Assembly (NCBI GenBank): GCA_014204635.1
Contig: JACHLS010000004.1
Coordinates: 334,370-398,369, forward strand
Direction: 5' to 3'
DNA length: 64,000 nucleotides
From: Sporosarcina luteola
GTDB taxonomy: Bacteria; Bacillota; Bacilli; Bacillales_A; Planococcaceae
This document shows positions 19,738 to 30,293 of the stretch, one piece after another (within the stretch, counting starts at the first letter, position 1; each line of letters begins with the position of its first letter). Below the pieces are notes generated by a model. The model did not search any database. It was not told the DNA's origin and worked only from the letters and a program-made list of their open reading frames with translations. A program made the position numbers and the translations under genes.

Positions 19738-20928
19738 CTACAACGCTTGCGCTTTTCCTTCTTTTTTCGGCAAGTTTTTTCCGTATGTTCCGATTCTCCA
19801 AATCCATTCAAAAGGGCCCATCCTAAATTTCATTAACCATAATTCCGCAAAAATAACTTGAATGACAAATAGTCCAACTGCGATCCACGTTCCCGTCGCC
19901 AAATCGACTTTGCCGTACAAGCCGAAGCCATAGCTATTAAATAGTAACGTCGCGACAATTGATTGGGTCAAATAGGTTGTAAGCGACATCCTGCCAGCTT
20001 TTGAAATCGGCCGGAAGATGGTCCGGAATAAAGGCACTTGGAAAAGCAGAAGAACTACCCCCCCGTAGCCGATCGCCAATATGGGACCGCCGATTAATTG
20101 CTGAAGCAGTTCATAGTGGCTGGCCGGTTTGTCGATATAAGGAATTGATTTGATCACTATGCCGCCAACTAATGCGATGATGGTGACGATGGCAATACGC
20201 CCCTTCCACTCTCCGGCGCGTTCAAATAATTTCGCCTTAGATAGGGCCGCACCAAGCATGATAAGCGGAAGGATCATAAAGGGAGCCATAAACGCACTGC
20301 TTAAGCCATATTTCACCCATTCTACTGCACGGAATGCGAAGGCTTCCCAATAAGTCCCATGGCCATATGCTGTGATCGCCAGTTCAATCTGCTGGATATC
20401 TACATAATCATTCAGCACCTGACTGGAGTCCGCCCTATTGATCAGATAAAGCACTCCTATTAAGAGGAGCGTGGGAATCAAATAGACAGCGGCCGCAATT
20501 GGTGCAATCCACCGTTTCGGAATGCGCACCGCCGCGATCATGACAAATCCCATCAATGCGTATGTGAATAAAATATCTCCTGACCAGACGAATAAGGCAT
20601 GAAGCAAACCGAACAGCAGCAGGATGGCGAGCCGTCTCGCCATGACCGGGGCATACGGCTTGCCAGCAGCTCTGGCTTTCTCATATTGCATATTCAACCC
20701 GTAGCCGAACATCATCGCAAACAGTGGATAAAAACTTGCTTGCACGAAAATATTAATAATCTTAAACGTCTCCGCATCGCCCGGCGTACTGAACCAGGAG
20801 TGAGGCTCCAAATAAAAAAAAGGGGAATGGAACGTCAGCATGTTCGCAATGAAAATGCCGAGCAATGCAAAACCTCTCAACATATCCAGTGATTCAATCC
20901 GGTTGTTGAGCGTTGGTGTCAAATTCAA
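19738..20928 (-). CDS. DUF418 family multispan membrane protein
   Basis: A 396-residue integral membrane protein with about ten helices and the DUF418 C-terminal domain, related to YeiB-type proteins with a heparan-alpha-glucosaminide acetyltransferase-like N-terminal region (RIESLDMLRGFALLGIF). Function unknown; acyl transfer or transport have been suggested for the family. It starts with TTG 20928, overlapping the addA stop by 4 bases, so it is translationally coupled to addA. Confidence 0.82.
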   Translation of the reverse strand: MNLTPTLNNRIESLDMLRGFALLGIFIANMLTFHSPFFYLEPHSWFSTPGDAETFKIINIFVQASFYPLFAMMFGYGLNMQYEKARAAGKPYAPVMARRLAILLLFGLLHALFVWSGDILFTYALMGFVMIAAVRIPKRWIAPIAAAVYLIPTLLLIGVLYLINRADSSQVLNDYVDIQQIELAITAYGHGTYWEAFAFRAVEWVKYGLSSAFMAPFMILPLIMLGAALSKAKLFERAGEWKGRIAIVTIIALVGGIVIKSIPYIDKPASHYELLQQLIGGPILAIGYGGVVLLLFQVPLFRTIFRPISKAGRMSLTTYLTQSIVATLLFNSYGFGLYGKVDLATGTWIAVGLFVIQVIFAELWLMKFRMGPFEWIWRIGTYGKNLPKKEGKAQAL

Positions 20929-23900
20929 ACTGATTCCTCCTGAACACGTAATGTCATCTCACTGTCAAACAGATAGAGCAGCATCTCTTTGATCGTAATC
21001 TTTGTAATGTCTTCGATTGCCCTCTTGTATAGGCTCACCTGAATCCCGTATCGCCTCTGCATTTCCTCCGAGAGCTCCCCTTCCGACTGGAAACGCCCCC
21101 GCGTCCGATCGGTTTTGTAATCTAGCAAAACCCAGCCATCCGGCTCCTCAAAAAGACAATCCGCGATCCCTTGCATAATTTGATGGTCTCCATCATTTCC
21201 CTCATGCGCGTACGTAAATGGCAATTCCTTCAGAACACGTTTTGCCTTCCGCAAGCGGTCTGCCAGCGGCGTAGCGAAGAAGCGGGTGACGTTGCGGACA
21301 TCTACTGCATTGGCTTCCTCGGGCGTAAGCAACTGCCGTTCGGTCAGTTCCGTTACGAGCCGTTCCACGTCTGCTACGCTATGATTTTGGGCAATATCGA
21401 TATGTTGCATGATCGTATGCATGGCGGTCCCGATTTCGGCAGCGGATAGTGTGCGGGATTGCATGAATACGGGCCGGTCATGTAAATAAGGCGTCGTCAA
21501 TTCATCGTCTTTCGTTGAAAACGGATCATCAAAATCCGGTTCATCGTTCAACAAGGACAGCCGCTTCAACTCGCTGACTGTCTGTTTCGAGCGTTTTTTC
21601 ACGGAAGCCATATGCGGATAGCTGTAATCAAACCTTCTTTTCACTTCCTGTACCAACAATTCGTCCGGCGTCGCTTCCCGCCCTCCCAAAATTTCAAGCT
21701 CTTCCGGCATTTCTTCGAGCTCCTGCTGGACTTGCAGCAAGGTGGATACAGGCAGCGCATTGACGTCCCATATGGAAGGATCATCCACAAACTGTCCTCC
21801 GTAAGCGAGCCCCATTTTTTCAAAGTCCCGATGTCTTGCAATAGCAGGCCCGATCCAATCCAGATAGCCATTTGCACGAGAGCGCACATACTCCGGCAGC
21901 ATCTCTCCGGGCGGAACGATCTGTGCGTCTTGCCACTTGCCAATTGATTTCTCAATATCTTTCACCGAAGCAATCAATTCAAGATGCTCCTTGGCACGCG
22001 TCATCGCCACATACAAAATCCGCATCTCTTCCGCTCGCATCTCCAATTGCTTCTTCTCCTTCATTGCAAGGAACGGCAAGGACGTATACGTTATCCGCAA
22101 ATCCGGATCAATTGCTTTGACCGCGAGCCCGAAATGCTGATCGAACAAATACGGCTCGTTAAAATCCATCTTGTTGAATTGGCGTCCGATACCTGGCAAG
22201 AACACAAACGGGAACTCCAGCCCTTTTGAAGCGTGAATCGTCATAATCCTCACCACATCTTCCGTTTCGCTGACAAAACGGGCGGCACCTAAATCATCTC
22301 CGCGTTTCTGCATCCGATCGATAAAGCGGAGAAAACGGAAGAGTCCGCGGAAGGATGTCTTCTCATAATCAATAGCCCGGTCGTGAAGTGCCCGTAAGTT
22401 CGCCTGACGCTGTTTACCATTTGGCATCGCGCCGACCATTTCATAATAATGAGTGTCGGAATACACTTGCCAGATCAGATCGGCTAAGGAACCCCGGCGG
22501 GCCAGATTGCGCCAATCTTCGAACATAAGGAAGAACCGCTGCAGCTTCTGCTGCGTCTCTGCTGCAATCCCGGCCCCTCCTTGATCAATGAACGTCCGCA
22601 ATGCATCATAAAATGGCACTTTCTTGTGCACAAGGCGCACTTGAGCCAATTCACTTTCCGTCATGCCGATGAACGGTGCGCGAAGAACCGAAGCAAGCGG
22701 GATGTCCTGGTAAGGATTATCGATGACCCGAAGTGTATTTAGCATAATCATCACTTCGATCGCTTCAAAATAGCCTTGCGATAATTCCGCATAGACCGGA
22801 ATGCCCGCCAGTTTAAATTCCTCGGCGATCTCGCCCGACCATGTCATCGACCGCATGAGGATGACGATATCCCGATATGCGAGCGGACGCCGTTTCTGAC
22901 TGAATGCGTCTGTCACTTCAGCTCCAGAAGCCATCAGCTCCTGAATCCGATTGATCATATAACGCGCTTCAGCTTGAGAACTTTTCAAGCTCTGCCCCGT
23001 CAGCTCAGTCGCTTCTTGCTCCTCCCCCTCTTCTTCACCATCATAGAGCAAGGCAATCCGGGCTGGCATTTCCTTTTCTGGATAGCGGGCACCGTACTTC
23101 AAAGCGGCAGCTTCATCATATTCTATTTCACCGACCCGCTCGCCCATTACTTGGGAGAAAATGAAATTCGTCGCATCCAGTACTTCCTTCCGGCTCCGGA
23201 AGTTCGCGTTCAAGTCGATTTTCATTCCTTGATCGCCATCCGTCTTCGTAAACCGATTGTATTTTCCAAGAAACAAATTTGGCTCGGCCAAACGGAAACG
23301 GTAGATCGACTGTTTTACGTCCCCAACCATGAAAAGGTTCCCATCTGATTCACCGCCGCGTTTCACAAGCTGAATGATCGCTTCCTGCAACAAGTTCGTA
23401 TCCTGATATTCATCCACCAGCACTTCCGCGAAGTGGTTCAAATAGTCGAGCGCAATATCAGACGGCACAAGCTTTCCATTTTCCACCTTGGACAAGATCT
23501 GCAGCGCATAATGTTCCAAATCGGAGAAGTCGACGAGTCCCCGGTCGATTTTCACACGGTGATATCGCTCCCCGAAATCGATGACCAGTTCAATGAGCGT
23601 ATGCATCATTGGTGCCATGAGACGCATTTCATCAAGTAAACGTGCAGGAGTCCGGGTGAAATAGGATTCTTTCAAACTATTCACCAGTTTTTTCACGGCA
23701 TCCCGCAATGCTTTCGCCCGTTTCGCCAATTCTTCATCACAAGTATTCTTGCGGATTGTGCCTGCTTTTACCCAAGTCAACGAAGCGAAAAATTCATACG
23801 TATCGACCCATGTGCCTTCGGTAATCCGCCGGATCGCTTCCCGTATCCAAAGCAAATCGGCTTCCGCTGTAGCCGCAAGTGATTCCGGGCCTTCAGGCAT

Positions 23901-24644
23901 CAAAGCAATGCGGCGCATATCCTCCGTCAGTGCCGCCGCTTCTTCAAGCGAATGCCGGATGGACAATTTCAATGACTCAATGAAACCGAGCTCATCAATG
24001 GTCGCGTCCGCGCCAATCTCGTATTCCGCTGGTATCATCCGCAGCCATTGCTCAGGTGAAGGATGGACGCGGGAGTAATCATAAAGCCGGTCGATCAGCT
24101 TTTCGATTGATTGGTCATTCCGGTCCGATGTGAAGCTGTCTGCAAGCCGGTACATCGGTTCTGGATCTTGGGCATTGTAGGCGTCTTCCAGCACATCCCC
24201 GATCGTATCATCGCGCAGCAGGGAGGCCTCTGTGCTATCCGCAATCCGGAAGCCCGGGTCGATGTCGAGCAAGTAGGCGTATTGCCGGACCACATTCAAA
24301 CAAAATGAATGCAGCGTCGAAATCTGCGCTTTATTCAACAGGCTGAGCTGTCTGCGCAAGTGGACGGATTCCGGATGCTCGAGTATCGCTTCCTCGAGCG
24401 CTTCCGCCATCCGATGCCTCATTTCCGCCGCAGCTGCATTCGTAAACGTGACCACTAGCAATTCGTCAACATCAATCGGATGGTCTTGATTGAGCACCTT
24501 TTCGATCATGCGGGTAATGAGCACTTTCGTCTTTCCCGAACCGGCCGCCGCTGAAACGAGCACGTCCTTTCCGGTCGCCCAGATTGCTTTCCACTGGTCA
24601 TCTGTAAACGTGACATTATCCGGCTTAACGGGTATGTTCATCAT
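20925..24644 (-). CDS. addA: ATP-dependent helicase/nuclease subunit A
   Basis: Helicase and nuclease subunit of AddAB, which processes double-strand breaks for RecA and degrades foreign linear DNA until it meets Chi. 1239 residues: UvrD-type Walker A AAAGSGKT (32-39), helicase motifs through VDEYQDT and IMTIHASKGLEFPFVF, and a C-terminal RecB-type nuclease with LLDYKTDR (D1175, K1177). Starts 20 bases inside the addB 3' end, indicating coupling. Usual length. Confidence 0.97.
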   Translation of the reverse strand: MMNIPVKPDNVTFTDDQWKAIWATGKDVLVSAAAGSGKTKVLITRMIEKVLNQDHPIDVDELLVVTFTNAAAAEMRHRMAEALEEAILEHPESVHLRRQLSLLNKAQISTLHSFCLNVVRQYAYLLDIDPGFRIADSTEASLLRDDTIGDVLEDAYNAQDPEPMYRLADSFTSDRNDQSIEKLIDRLYDYSRVHPSPEQWLRMIPAEYEIGADATIDELGFIESLKLSIRHSLEEAAALTEDMRRIALMPEGPESLAATAEADLLWIREAIRRITEGTWVDTYEFFASLTWVKAGTIRKNTCDEELAKRAKALRDAVKKLVNSLKESYFTRTPARLLDEMRLMAPMMHTLIELVIDFGERYHRVKIDRGLVDFSDLEHYALQILSKVENGKLVPSDIALDYLNHFAEVLVDEYQDTNLLQEAIIQLVKRGGESDGNLFMVGDVKQSIYRFRLAEPNLFLGKYNRFTKTDGDQGMKIDLNANFRSRKEVLDATNFIFSQVMGERVGEIEYDEAAALKYGARYPEKEMPARIALLYDGEEEGEEQEATELTGQSLKSSQAEARYMINRIQELMASGAEVTDAFSQKRRPLAYRDIVILMRSMTWSGEIAEEFKLAGIPVYAELSQGYFEAIEVMIMLNTLRVIDNPYQDIPLASVLRAPFIGMTESELAQVRLVHKKVPFYDALRTFIDQGGAGIAAETQQKLQRFFLMFEDWRNLARRGSLADLIWQVYSDTHYYEMVGAMPNGKQRQANLRALHDRAIDYEKTSFRGLFRFLRFIDRMQKRGDDLGAARFVSETEDVVRIMTIHASKGLEFPFVFLPGIGRQFNKMDFNEPYLFDQHFGLAVKAIDPDLRITYTSLPFLAMKEKKQLEMRAEEMRILYVAMTRAKEHLELIASVKDIEKSIGKWQDAQIVPPGEMLPEYVRSRANGYLDWIGPAIARHRDFEKMGLAYGGQFVDDPSIWDVNALPVSTLLQVQQELEEMPEELEILGGREATPDELLVQEVKRRFDYSYPHMASVKKRSKQTVSELKRLSLLNDEPDFDDPFSTKDDELTTPYLHDRPVFMQSRTLSAAEIGTAMHTIMQHIDIAQNHSVADVERLVTELTERQLLTPEEANAVDVRNVTRFFATPLADRLRKAKRVLKELPFTYAHEGNDGDHQIMQGIADCLFEEPDGWVLLDYKTDRTRGRFQSEGELSEEMQRRYGIQVSLYKRAIEDITKITIKEMLLYLFDSEMTLRVQEESV

Positions 24645-27600
24645 CCATCACTTCCTTCCGCATTCTTTCAAGGGATTGCTCCGCATCCAAGTTTTCATAG
24701 TTTCGGTACGTGGAGTCAGGGTCAGTCGGATCAAATTGGCAGACAGCACGGTAAGCGCAGTATTGACAAGGCATCCGGTCCTTGAGCTTGTAAGGATACA
24801 CACGGGTGTCTCCTGCAAGCATGCCGTCCCCCGCCAGCTGATGCCGCTTTCGAACGTAGTGCCGAACGATGTCCAGATCTTCCGAACCAAGCACTTTGGA
24901 TGCTTTGGTAAAGCTGCCATCCGTTTTCAATGCAGCAGGCACAATCGATGACGACTTGCCGATCAGGGCATCCATCCCTCGCACCACTTCCGGGTCTTCC
25001 AGCAAATAACCGCGCATCCGGAACGATTTCAGCAGTTCCTGTTCAATTAAATCCTCTGTCAGCTCCAGCTCCGTCTTGATCATCGGATTGTGGATATGCA
25101 AATAAAGGACGCCTGCTGGATCGGCTTTCAGTCCGATCCATTCTGCGGCATTCTCAACCGCCACATCTAAATAGGTCAGCATCTGCAAGGAAATGCCGTA
25201 ATAGACATCGGTCAAATCTAAATTCTGAGCAGACGATTTATAGTCGACGACCCGGACGAAATTCTTTCCGTCAATTTCAGTCGCATCCACCCGGTCGATC
25301 CGCCCGCATAGATTCATCTTATTGCCCCGTCTTAACGGGATTTCAAGCGGCGGCAGCTGCTCACCCGGCCCAAATGCTGCTTCGATTGCGACAGGACGGA
25401 AAACGCTCGTTGTCGCCTGCTTTGTTAAAGCGTAGATTGTCCGCTGCAAAATATGCGTGAGCTTCCGCCGGATATAATGATACCGGCTTGTCGACAAGAG
25501 GATTTGATTGAAAAAGCGCGGTGTGATTTCTTCCATCGCCGTCTTCGCCAATTGCCAGCAGTGCTCTCTGGTGAGTTCGGTCCACGATAGGCCTGTCCGG
25601 ATCACCTCGTCCGAAATCCATTTCAACGCCGCGTGGAATAAATCACCGATCGACGGAGCTTCCAACTGGAATTCCATCCGTTCATTCAGCTCCAAGCCGT
25701 ACGAAGCGAAATGCTGGAATGGACAGCTGTAATACGATTCAACACGAGAAACGCTGGAAACGAACGAACGGCCATACAGCCCTTCCGTCAGCTCAGGAGC
25801 CAGGCGGTCTGTCCGGTTCTGATCGCTGAGCGGTTTGGTGATGACCGCCAAAACAGACGTCCAAAGGGGGTCCTCTTCATAATATGCCTTGACGGCACGC
25901 CACTCCGGCTCCAATCTTCCCGAATGATCCGCTTCCTTCATTTTCATTGACAAGTACGGCAACACAGCCCTTGGATGGCTTACGTATTCCATTTGATCCA
26001 TATCCGACAGCAATTCTGTCGGGTCGGTGACAGCGTGCTTCTTTTCAATTCCGGTCAGCAGCTGTTCAATCCGTGGAATATATAACGAAGGAAGCAATGA
26101 TTTCCCTTCTTCATCCGCTATCGGATAAGAAATGAACAACCGCTCTCTCGACGCAGTGAAAGCCCGGTACGCCATGTAGGCTTCATCCATCAGCTTCATC
26201 TTGGCAGTCGGCGAAAGTTCCAGCCCATTTTTCGCAAACCATTCCCGGTCAGCATCGGAAAGAAGGCCTTCCGCGTCAATCCGTTTCGGCAACACGCCGT
26301 CATTCACTCCGATGACAAACCCGGCATCGATTTCCATCAAACTTGCCAGCTCGATCGTCGTCACAGTCACTTGATCGAGCGAAGGGGGAATTCGGGTGAA
26401 TTCCAATGTGTCGAATCCTTCGTCCAGAATGCGGACTGCTTCCTTCGGATCCAACTGCCGATCACCGAACATGAGGACAAATTGATCCAGCACATTAATC
26501 CAGTTATCCCATGCTTGCTCATGTTCCGTTGCCCCGAGCAATCTGCCAGCGCGCTCCTCTTCCATCCGGAGATCGATGATTTTATCATAGACTCGCAAAC
26601 TTTCCATGAAGGTAAAGAGCGATTCTGCCACTTCCCGGCCGTTTCTTGCACGTTTCAAGCGGGCCTCAAACTGTGCAAGCGGTTCTCGAATCAAATCACG
26701 CATCAAATGGAGCTCCTGTTGCTGGGCAATCTCCTCGTCTGTTTGGACTTGCGTAAATTTTTCCAACCCCCGGTACCGTTTCACTACCCAGCGCGTCTCA
26801 TCAAACCAGCGTGAACCATGAATGCCATTCGCCAACACATAATTTTCAAGCCGATCTGCCCGCTCCCGCCATATAAACTTGTCCTCGCCATGCGGAAAAA
26901 ACAGATCTGTCTTCACTGCACGAAACACTGTTTCATACGACCAATTGGCGAGCACTGCCTCCAAGACGGACCGGGTGAATTCGATCAGCGGATGATGGAG
27001 CATCGGCTTTTTCCGGCTAATGAAAACCGGAATATCATATTGGCCGAATATCGTTTCAATCAATTCGTCGTACACTTCCGGCTGCCGGTACAACACGGAA
27101 ATTTCTTTGTACCGCTCTCCTTCCATGACCATCTCTCTAATCTTCCGAGCAACTGCATGAACTTCGGCTCGCCGATCCGCTGCCTCAATCAAGGCGATGC
27201 ACCCTTCTGAAGGCCGAGATGGCATCGGATAGCGCTCGAACGCCGATTCGAAGAAACGAAGTTCCTCATTATGATAGCGAAGGGCTTTGTCCAGATGAAT
27301 CGTTTCTTCCATTTCGACCGATTCGGTTCTCGCGATTTCTCGTAGCCGGAGTGCAGTCCTCACTGGATTGAAAAACAGCTCGTGATCGGCATGGCCGGTC
27401 AAGTCGAATTCCATCGGCAGCACGACCGTCACCCGTTTGGCATGTTTCATCAATTCCGTTAATATCTCATATTCGCGGGCAGTGAAGTTCTCGAACCCGT
27501 CTATATAAATATCGGCCTCTTGCAGAAGGTCCGAATGTTTGATTTGCGAAGCAAGAAGTGCCAAATGGCCCTCGCTATCCACATAGGAAGTCCCGAGCCG

Positions 27601-28116
27601 TTCCTCAATCTTCGTGAATAGCAGCGTCAAATCATGCACTTTATCCTGCAATGTCCTCGGGGCATTCGACAGCTCCAAATTGGATCCGAGGTTTGTCAAA
27701 CATTGGCGATCAAGGCAATATCGGCTGAATTCTTTCATCAGATCTCCGACTTTTTCCACGAATCCTTTTTTATTCGCGGCTTGCCGGAACAATCTCAACT
27801 CATCCTGGTTCTCTTCCAGCACACTCCGCACTAACATCCGGTACCCGAAGCCATCGACCTCTTTTCGCGTGATGCCCCCGGTTTCCTGCAAAATCCGCCA
27901 AGCCAGCCGTTTGAATGTGGATACTTGGGCCCGAATGATACCCCGAAGGCCAAAATTGACAGACAAACTATGCTCCATGGAATACGACATTTGATCCGGA
28001 ACTAGGAGGACAATCGCCGGCCCAAGCGGATCTGCTTGCAGAGCAGACGCAATCTCCCGCTCAATGAACGTCGTCTTCCCGGTTCCCGCTCTACCTGTAA
28101 TAAATCGCAAAGACAT
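24625..28116 (-). CDS. addB: ATP-dependent helicase/nuclease subunit B
   Basis: Partner of AddA; recognises Chi and cuts the other strand. 1163 residues with an N-terminal P-loop GRAGTGKT (8-15), a C-terminal RecB-type nuclease (VRVVDYKSS) and the four iron-sulfur cysteines: one in YYSCPFQHF and three at 1117, 1120 and 1126 (CQYCAYRAVC), the layout known for B. subtilis AddB. First gene of the addB-addA-DUF418 unit; array B lies just upstream. Confidence 0.97.
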   Translation of the reverse strand: MSLRFITGRAGTGKTTFIEREIASALQADPLGPAIVLLVPDQMSYSMEHSLSVNFGLRGIIRAQVSTFKRLAWRILQETGGITRKEVDGFGYRMLVRSVLEENQDELRLFRQAANKKGFVEKVGDLMKEFSRYCLDRQCLTNLGSNLELSNAPRTLQDKVHDLTLLFTKIEERLGTSYVDSEGHLALLASQIKHSDLLQEADIYIDGFENFTAREYEILTELMKHAKRVTVVLPMEFDLTGHADHELFFNPVRTALRLREIARTESVEMEETIHLDKALRYHNEELRFFESAFERYPMPSRPSEGCIALIEAADRRAEVHAVARKIREMVMEGERYKEISVLYRQPEVYDELIETIFGQYDIPVFISRKKPMLHHPLIEFTRSVLEAVLANWSYETVFRAVKTDLFFPHGEDKFIWRERADRLENYVLANGIHGSRWFDETRWVVKRYRGLEKFTQVQTDEEIAQQQELHLMRDLIREPLAQFEARLKRARNGREVAESLFTFMESLRVYDKIIDLRMEEERAGRLLGATEHEQAWDNWINVLDQFVLMFGDRQLDPKEAVRILDEGFDTLEFTRIPPSLDQVTVTTIELASLMEIDAGFVIGVNDGVLPKRIDAEGLLSDADREWFAKNGLELSPTAKMKLMDEAYMAYRAFTASRERLFISYPIADEEGKSLLPSLYIPRIEQLLTGIEKKHAVTDPTELLSDMDQMEYVSHPRAVLPYLSMKMKEADHSGRLEPEWRAVKAYYEEDPLWTSVLAVITKPLSDQNRTDRLAPELTEGLYGRSFVSSVSRVESYYSCPFQHFASYGLELNERMEFQLEAPSIGDLFHAALKWISDEVIRTGLSWTELTREHCWQLAKTAMEEITPRFFNQILLSTSRYHYIRRKLTHILQRTIYALTKQATTSVFRPVAIEAAFGPGEQLPPLEIPLRRGNKMNLCGRIDRVDATEIDGKNFVRVVDYKSSAQNLDLTDVYYGISLQMLTYLDVAVENAAEWIGLKADPAGVLYLHIHNPMIKTELELTEDLIEQELLKSFRMRGYLLEDPEVVRGMDALIGKSSSIVPAALKTDGSFTKASKVLGSEDLDIVRHYVRKRHQLAGDGMLAGDTRVYPYKLKDRMPCQYCAYRAVCQFDPTDPDSTYRNYENLDAEQSLERMRKEVMDDEHTR

Positions 28117-28273
28117 AAACGGCCACTCCTCTCTATCTTGTAAAAATAAAAATGCCTGTTCTCTATCTTTCTATTGTACCGAAAGATGAACTGGACAGGA
28201 ACTAATTGCATTGGGCCATATAGTGGAAGTGCTGATGGAGTGGAGGTTGCGCACATAAACCAACTCGGAGTGA

Positions 28274-28740
28274 GCATAAATACGAGGCAGCCCGCGCATA
28301 AGCGAACTCAAGGCGAGCATTAACATGACTCACCCGCGCATAAACGAACTCAAAGCGAGCAGTAACACGACTCACCCGCGCATAAACGAACTCAAGCGAG
28401 CAGTAACACAACTCAGCCGCGCATAAGCAAACTCGAAGCGAGCAGTAACACGACTCACCCGCGCATAACCGAACTCGAAGCGAGCAGTAACACGACTCAC
28501 CCGCGCATGAGCAAACTCAAAGCGAGCATTAACACAACTCAGCCGGGCATAAACAAACTCGAAGCGAGCAGTAACACGACTCAACCGTGCATAACCGAAC
28601 TCGAAGTGAGCATTAACACGACTCACCCGCGCATAAACGAATCCAAGCGAGCATTAACACAACACAGCCGCGCATAAACGAACTCAAGCGAGCATTAACA
28701 CAACTCAACCGCGCATAACCGAACTCTAAGCAAGCTCAAA
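28274..28740. repeat. Intergenic 21-nt tandem repeat array B (GCATAA / GCAGTAA alternating)
   Basis: About 22 units of 21 nt. The GCA anchor falls at 28274, 28296, 28317, 28338, 28359, 28380, 28400, 28421, 28442, 28463, 28484, 28505, 28526, 28547, 28568, 28589, 28610, 28631, 28651, 28672, 28692 and 28713. Two unit types alternate, one beginning GCATAAACGAACTC and one GCAGTAACACGACTC, making a 42-nt super-repeat. Three 20-nt steps break every reading frame, so it is not coding. It sits between the TVP38 gene end and the start of addB. Confidence 0.92.
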
Positions 28741-28799
28741 AAAGGAGTACCTAAACGGCACCCCCTTCCCAAACACATTGCTATCCCCAAACGTTTCCC

Positions 28800-29432
28800 C
28801 TACTCCTCGTCCTTCCCGTTCCTCTCCTTCATAAAATTACTCGACTCTTCCTCAACCCTTTGATCCAACCGTTTCTCTAGCTGCTTTCCAATAAACCATA
28901 GAAGAAATATGATGACACCGACGAATGCTGTCCGAAGGGGCTGCGTAAACAATGCTCGCAAATCATGTCCGATAAAACTCATTGTGAAGATCATGACAAA
29001 TTTCCCGGACATGAGGACGAGCAAATAATGCTTCTTTTTCATATTCGAAAGGCCGGCCACCAAGTTGACAAGAGCAGACGGTGTAAATGGAAAGCAGATG
29101 AATAGAAATAAGGGGCCGAACCCGTTGCGTTCCACCCAATGGATCAATTGTTGCACTCGTGCATGTTTCGTCAGGAATCGGAAGAACCGTTTTCGTCCGA
29201 ACTTCCGGATAATGAGAAACACCGTGTACGATCCAATGACAGCTCCCGCCCAGGATAGTAAAAACCCATACCATAAACCATAGGCATTTACTATGGCTAT
29301 CACGATTGCAAACAAAGGCAAGAACGGCAAAAATGCTTCGATGACCGGCAACAGGAGTCCAATCAGTGAACCAAGTAGTTTATATTGTTGTGCTATCGCT
29401 TCAAATTTGTCTAGATCCAGCCATTCTGGCAT
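28800..29432 (-). CDS. TVP38/TMEM64 (VTT domain) membrane protein
   Basis: A 210-residue DedA-superfamily-like membrane protein with about five helices and the VTT signature region (FVFPFTPSALVNLVAGL-type segment, here FLFICFPFTPSALVNLVAGL). Such proteins are linked to lipid scrambling or small-solute transport. The start is set at ATG 29432, eight bases after GAGGTG; the GTG at 29441 overlaps that site. YhjE of B. subtilis is a likely relative. No terminator is evident before array B. Confidence 0.82.
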   Translation of the reverse strand: MPEWLDLDKFEAIAQQYKLLGSLIGLLLPVIEAFLPFLPLFAIVIAIVNAYGLWYGFLLSWAGAVIGSYTVFLIIRKFGRKRFFRFLTKHARVQQLIHWVERNGFGPLFLFICFPFTPSALVNLVAGLSNMKKKHYLLVLMSGKFVMIFTMSFIGHDLRALFTQPLRTAFVGVIIFLLWFIGKQLEKRLDQRVEEESSNFMKERNGKDEE

Positions 29433-29570
29433 TTCATCCACACCTCATCCGTTACAAATTATCTCGTTTCAGCTTTTTCGTTAATTAGTTGGACTTTTCT
29501 ATAGAATACCACCAAAATAAAATTTTATAGTATAATCGCTAGAATACGCTAGAGAAAAGGTGGCAACATA

Positions 29571-30293
29571 TTGAAAAATCAATTTCAAGCCGGACTAAAA
29601 GCCGGGACGAGCATCGCGATCGGTTATTTTCCCGTAGCATTGACATTCGGATTGCTCGCCAAAACGACAGGTCTCTCCCTAATGGAGGCGACTGCCATGA
29701 GCCTGTTCGTGTACGCGGGGGCGGCCCAATACATATCATTAAGCATGCTCCAAGTCGGAGTCGATCCTATATTGATTGTCATGAATACATTTATCGTCAA
29801 TATTCGTCACTTTCTTATGACGGCTTCACTCAATGAAAAGATGCATCGTGCCCCCAAATGGGTAAAGGCTGTTTATTCTTTCGGTATTACGGATGAGTCA
29901 TTCTCTGTCATCGCTACACAAAAAGAGGACAAGATTTCCACGGCATTCGCGTTTGGAGTCTCCCTCATCGCGTACGGAAGCTGGGTCATCTTCACGGCGG
30001 TCGGCCATGTAATCGGAGCCAATCTCCCGGCGTTTATTCAAGCGGCCATGTCTATCGCGCTTTATGCCATGTTCGTCGGCCTGTTGGTCCCTTCAATGAA
30101 GGGGAATCGGAAAGTTGTCATGCTGGCAGGCATCGCCGCCGCCATCCATTGCTTCTTTTATTTCACCCAGTTGTTGTCGACCGGCTGGGCAATTCTCGTT
30201 TCCACGCTGGCCTCTGCCATCATTGTGGAAATATTATACGCGCGGCGCGGTAAAGCAGCCGCCAGTCTGTATCAAGGAAAGGAGGAGGAATGA
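29571..30293 (+). CDS. azlC: Branched-chain amino acid exporter, large subunit AzlC
   Basis: Large subunit of an AzlCD-type permease that exports branched-chain or related amino acids. 240 residues, six to seven helices, with the conserved FVYAGAAQYISL and NIRHFLM segments. Starts with TTG 29571 behind AAAAGGTGG. The next gene, azlD, overlaps by 4 bases. Confidence 0.92.
   Translation: MKNQFQAGLKAGTSIAIGYFPVALTFGLLAKTTGLSLMEATAMSLFVYAGAAQYISLSMLQVGVDPILIVMNTFIVNIRHFLMTASLNEKMHRAPKWVKAVYSFGITDESFSVIATQKEDKISTAFAFGVSLIAYGSWVIFTAVGHVIGANLPAFIQAAMSIALYAMFVGLLVPSMKGNRKVVMLAGIAAAIHCFFYFTQLLSTGWAILVSTLASAIIVEILYARRGKAAASLYQGKEEE

Noticed and set aside
28202..28626. Open frames of YAR-SRVTARFEF-type repeats across array B
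   Set aside because: The frames change where units are 20 instead of 21 nt, there is no ribosome site, and no single frame covers the array.
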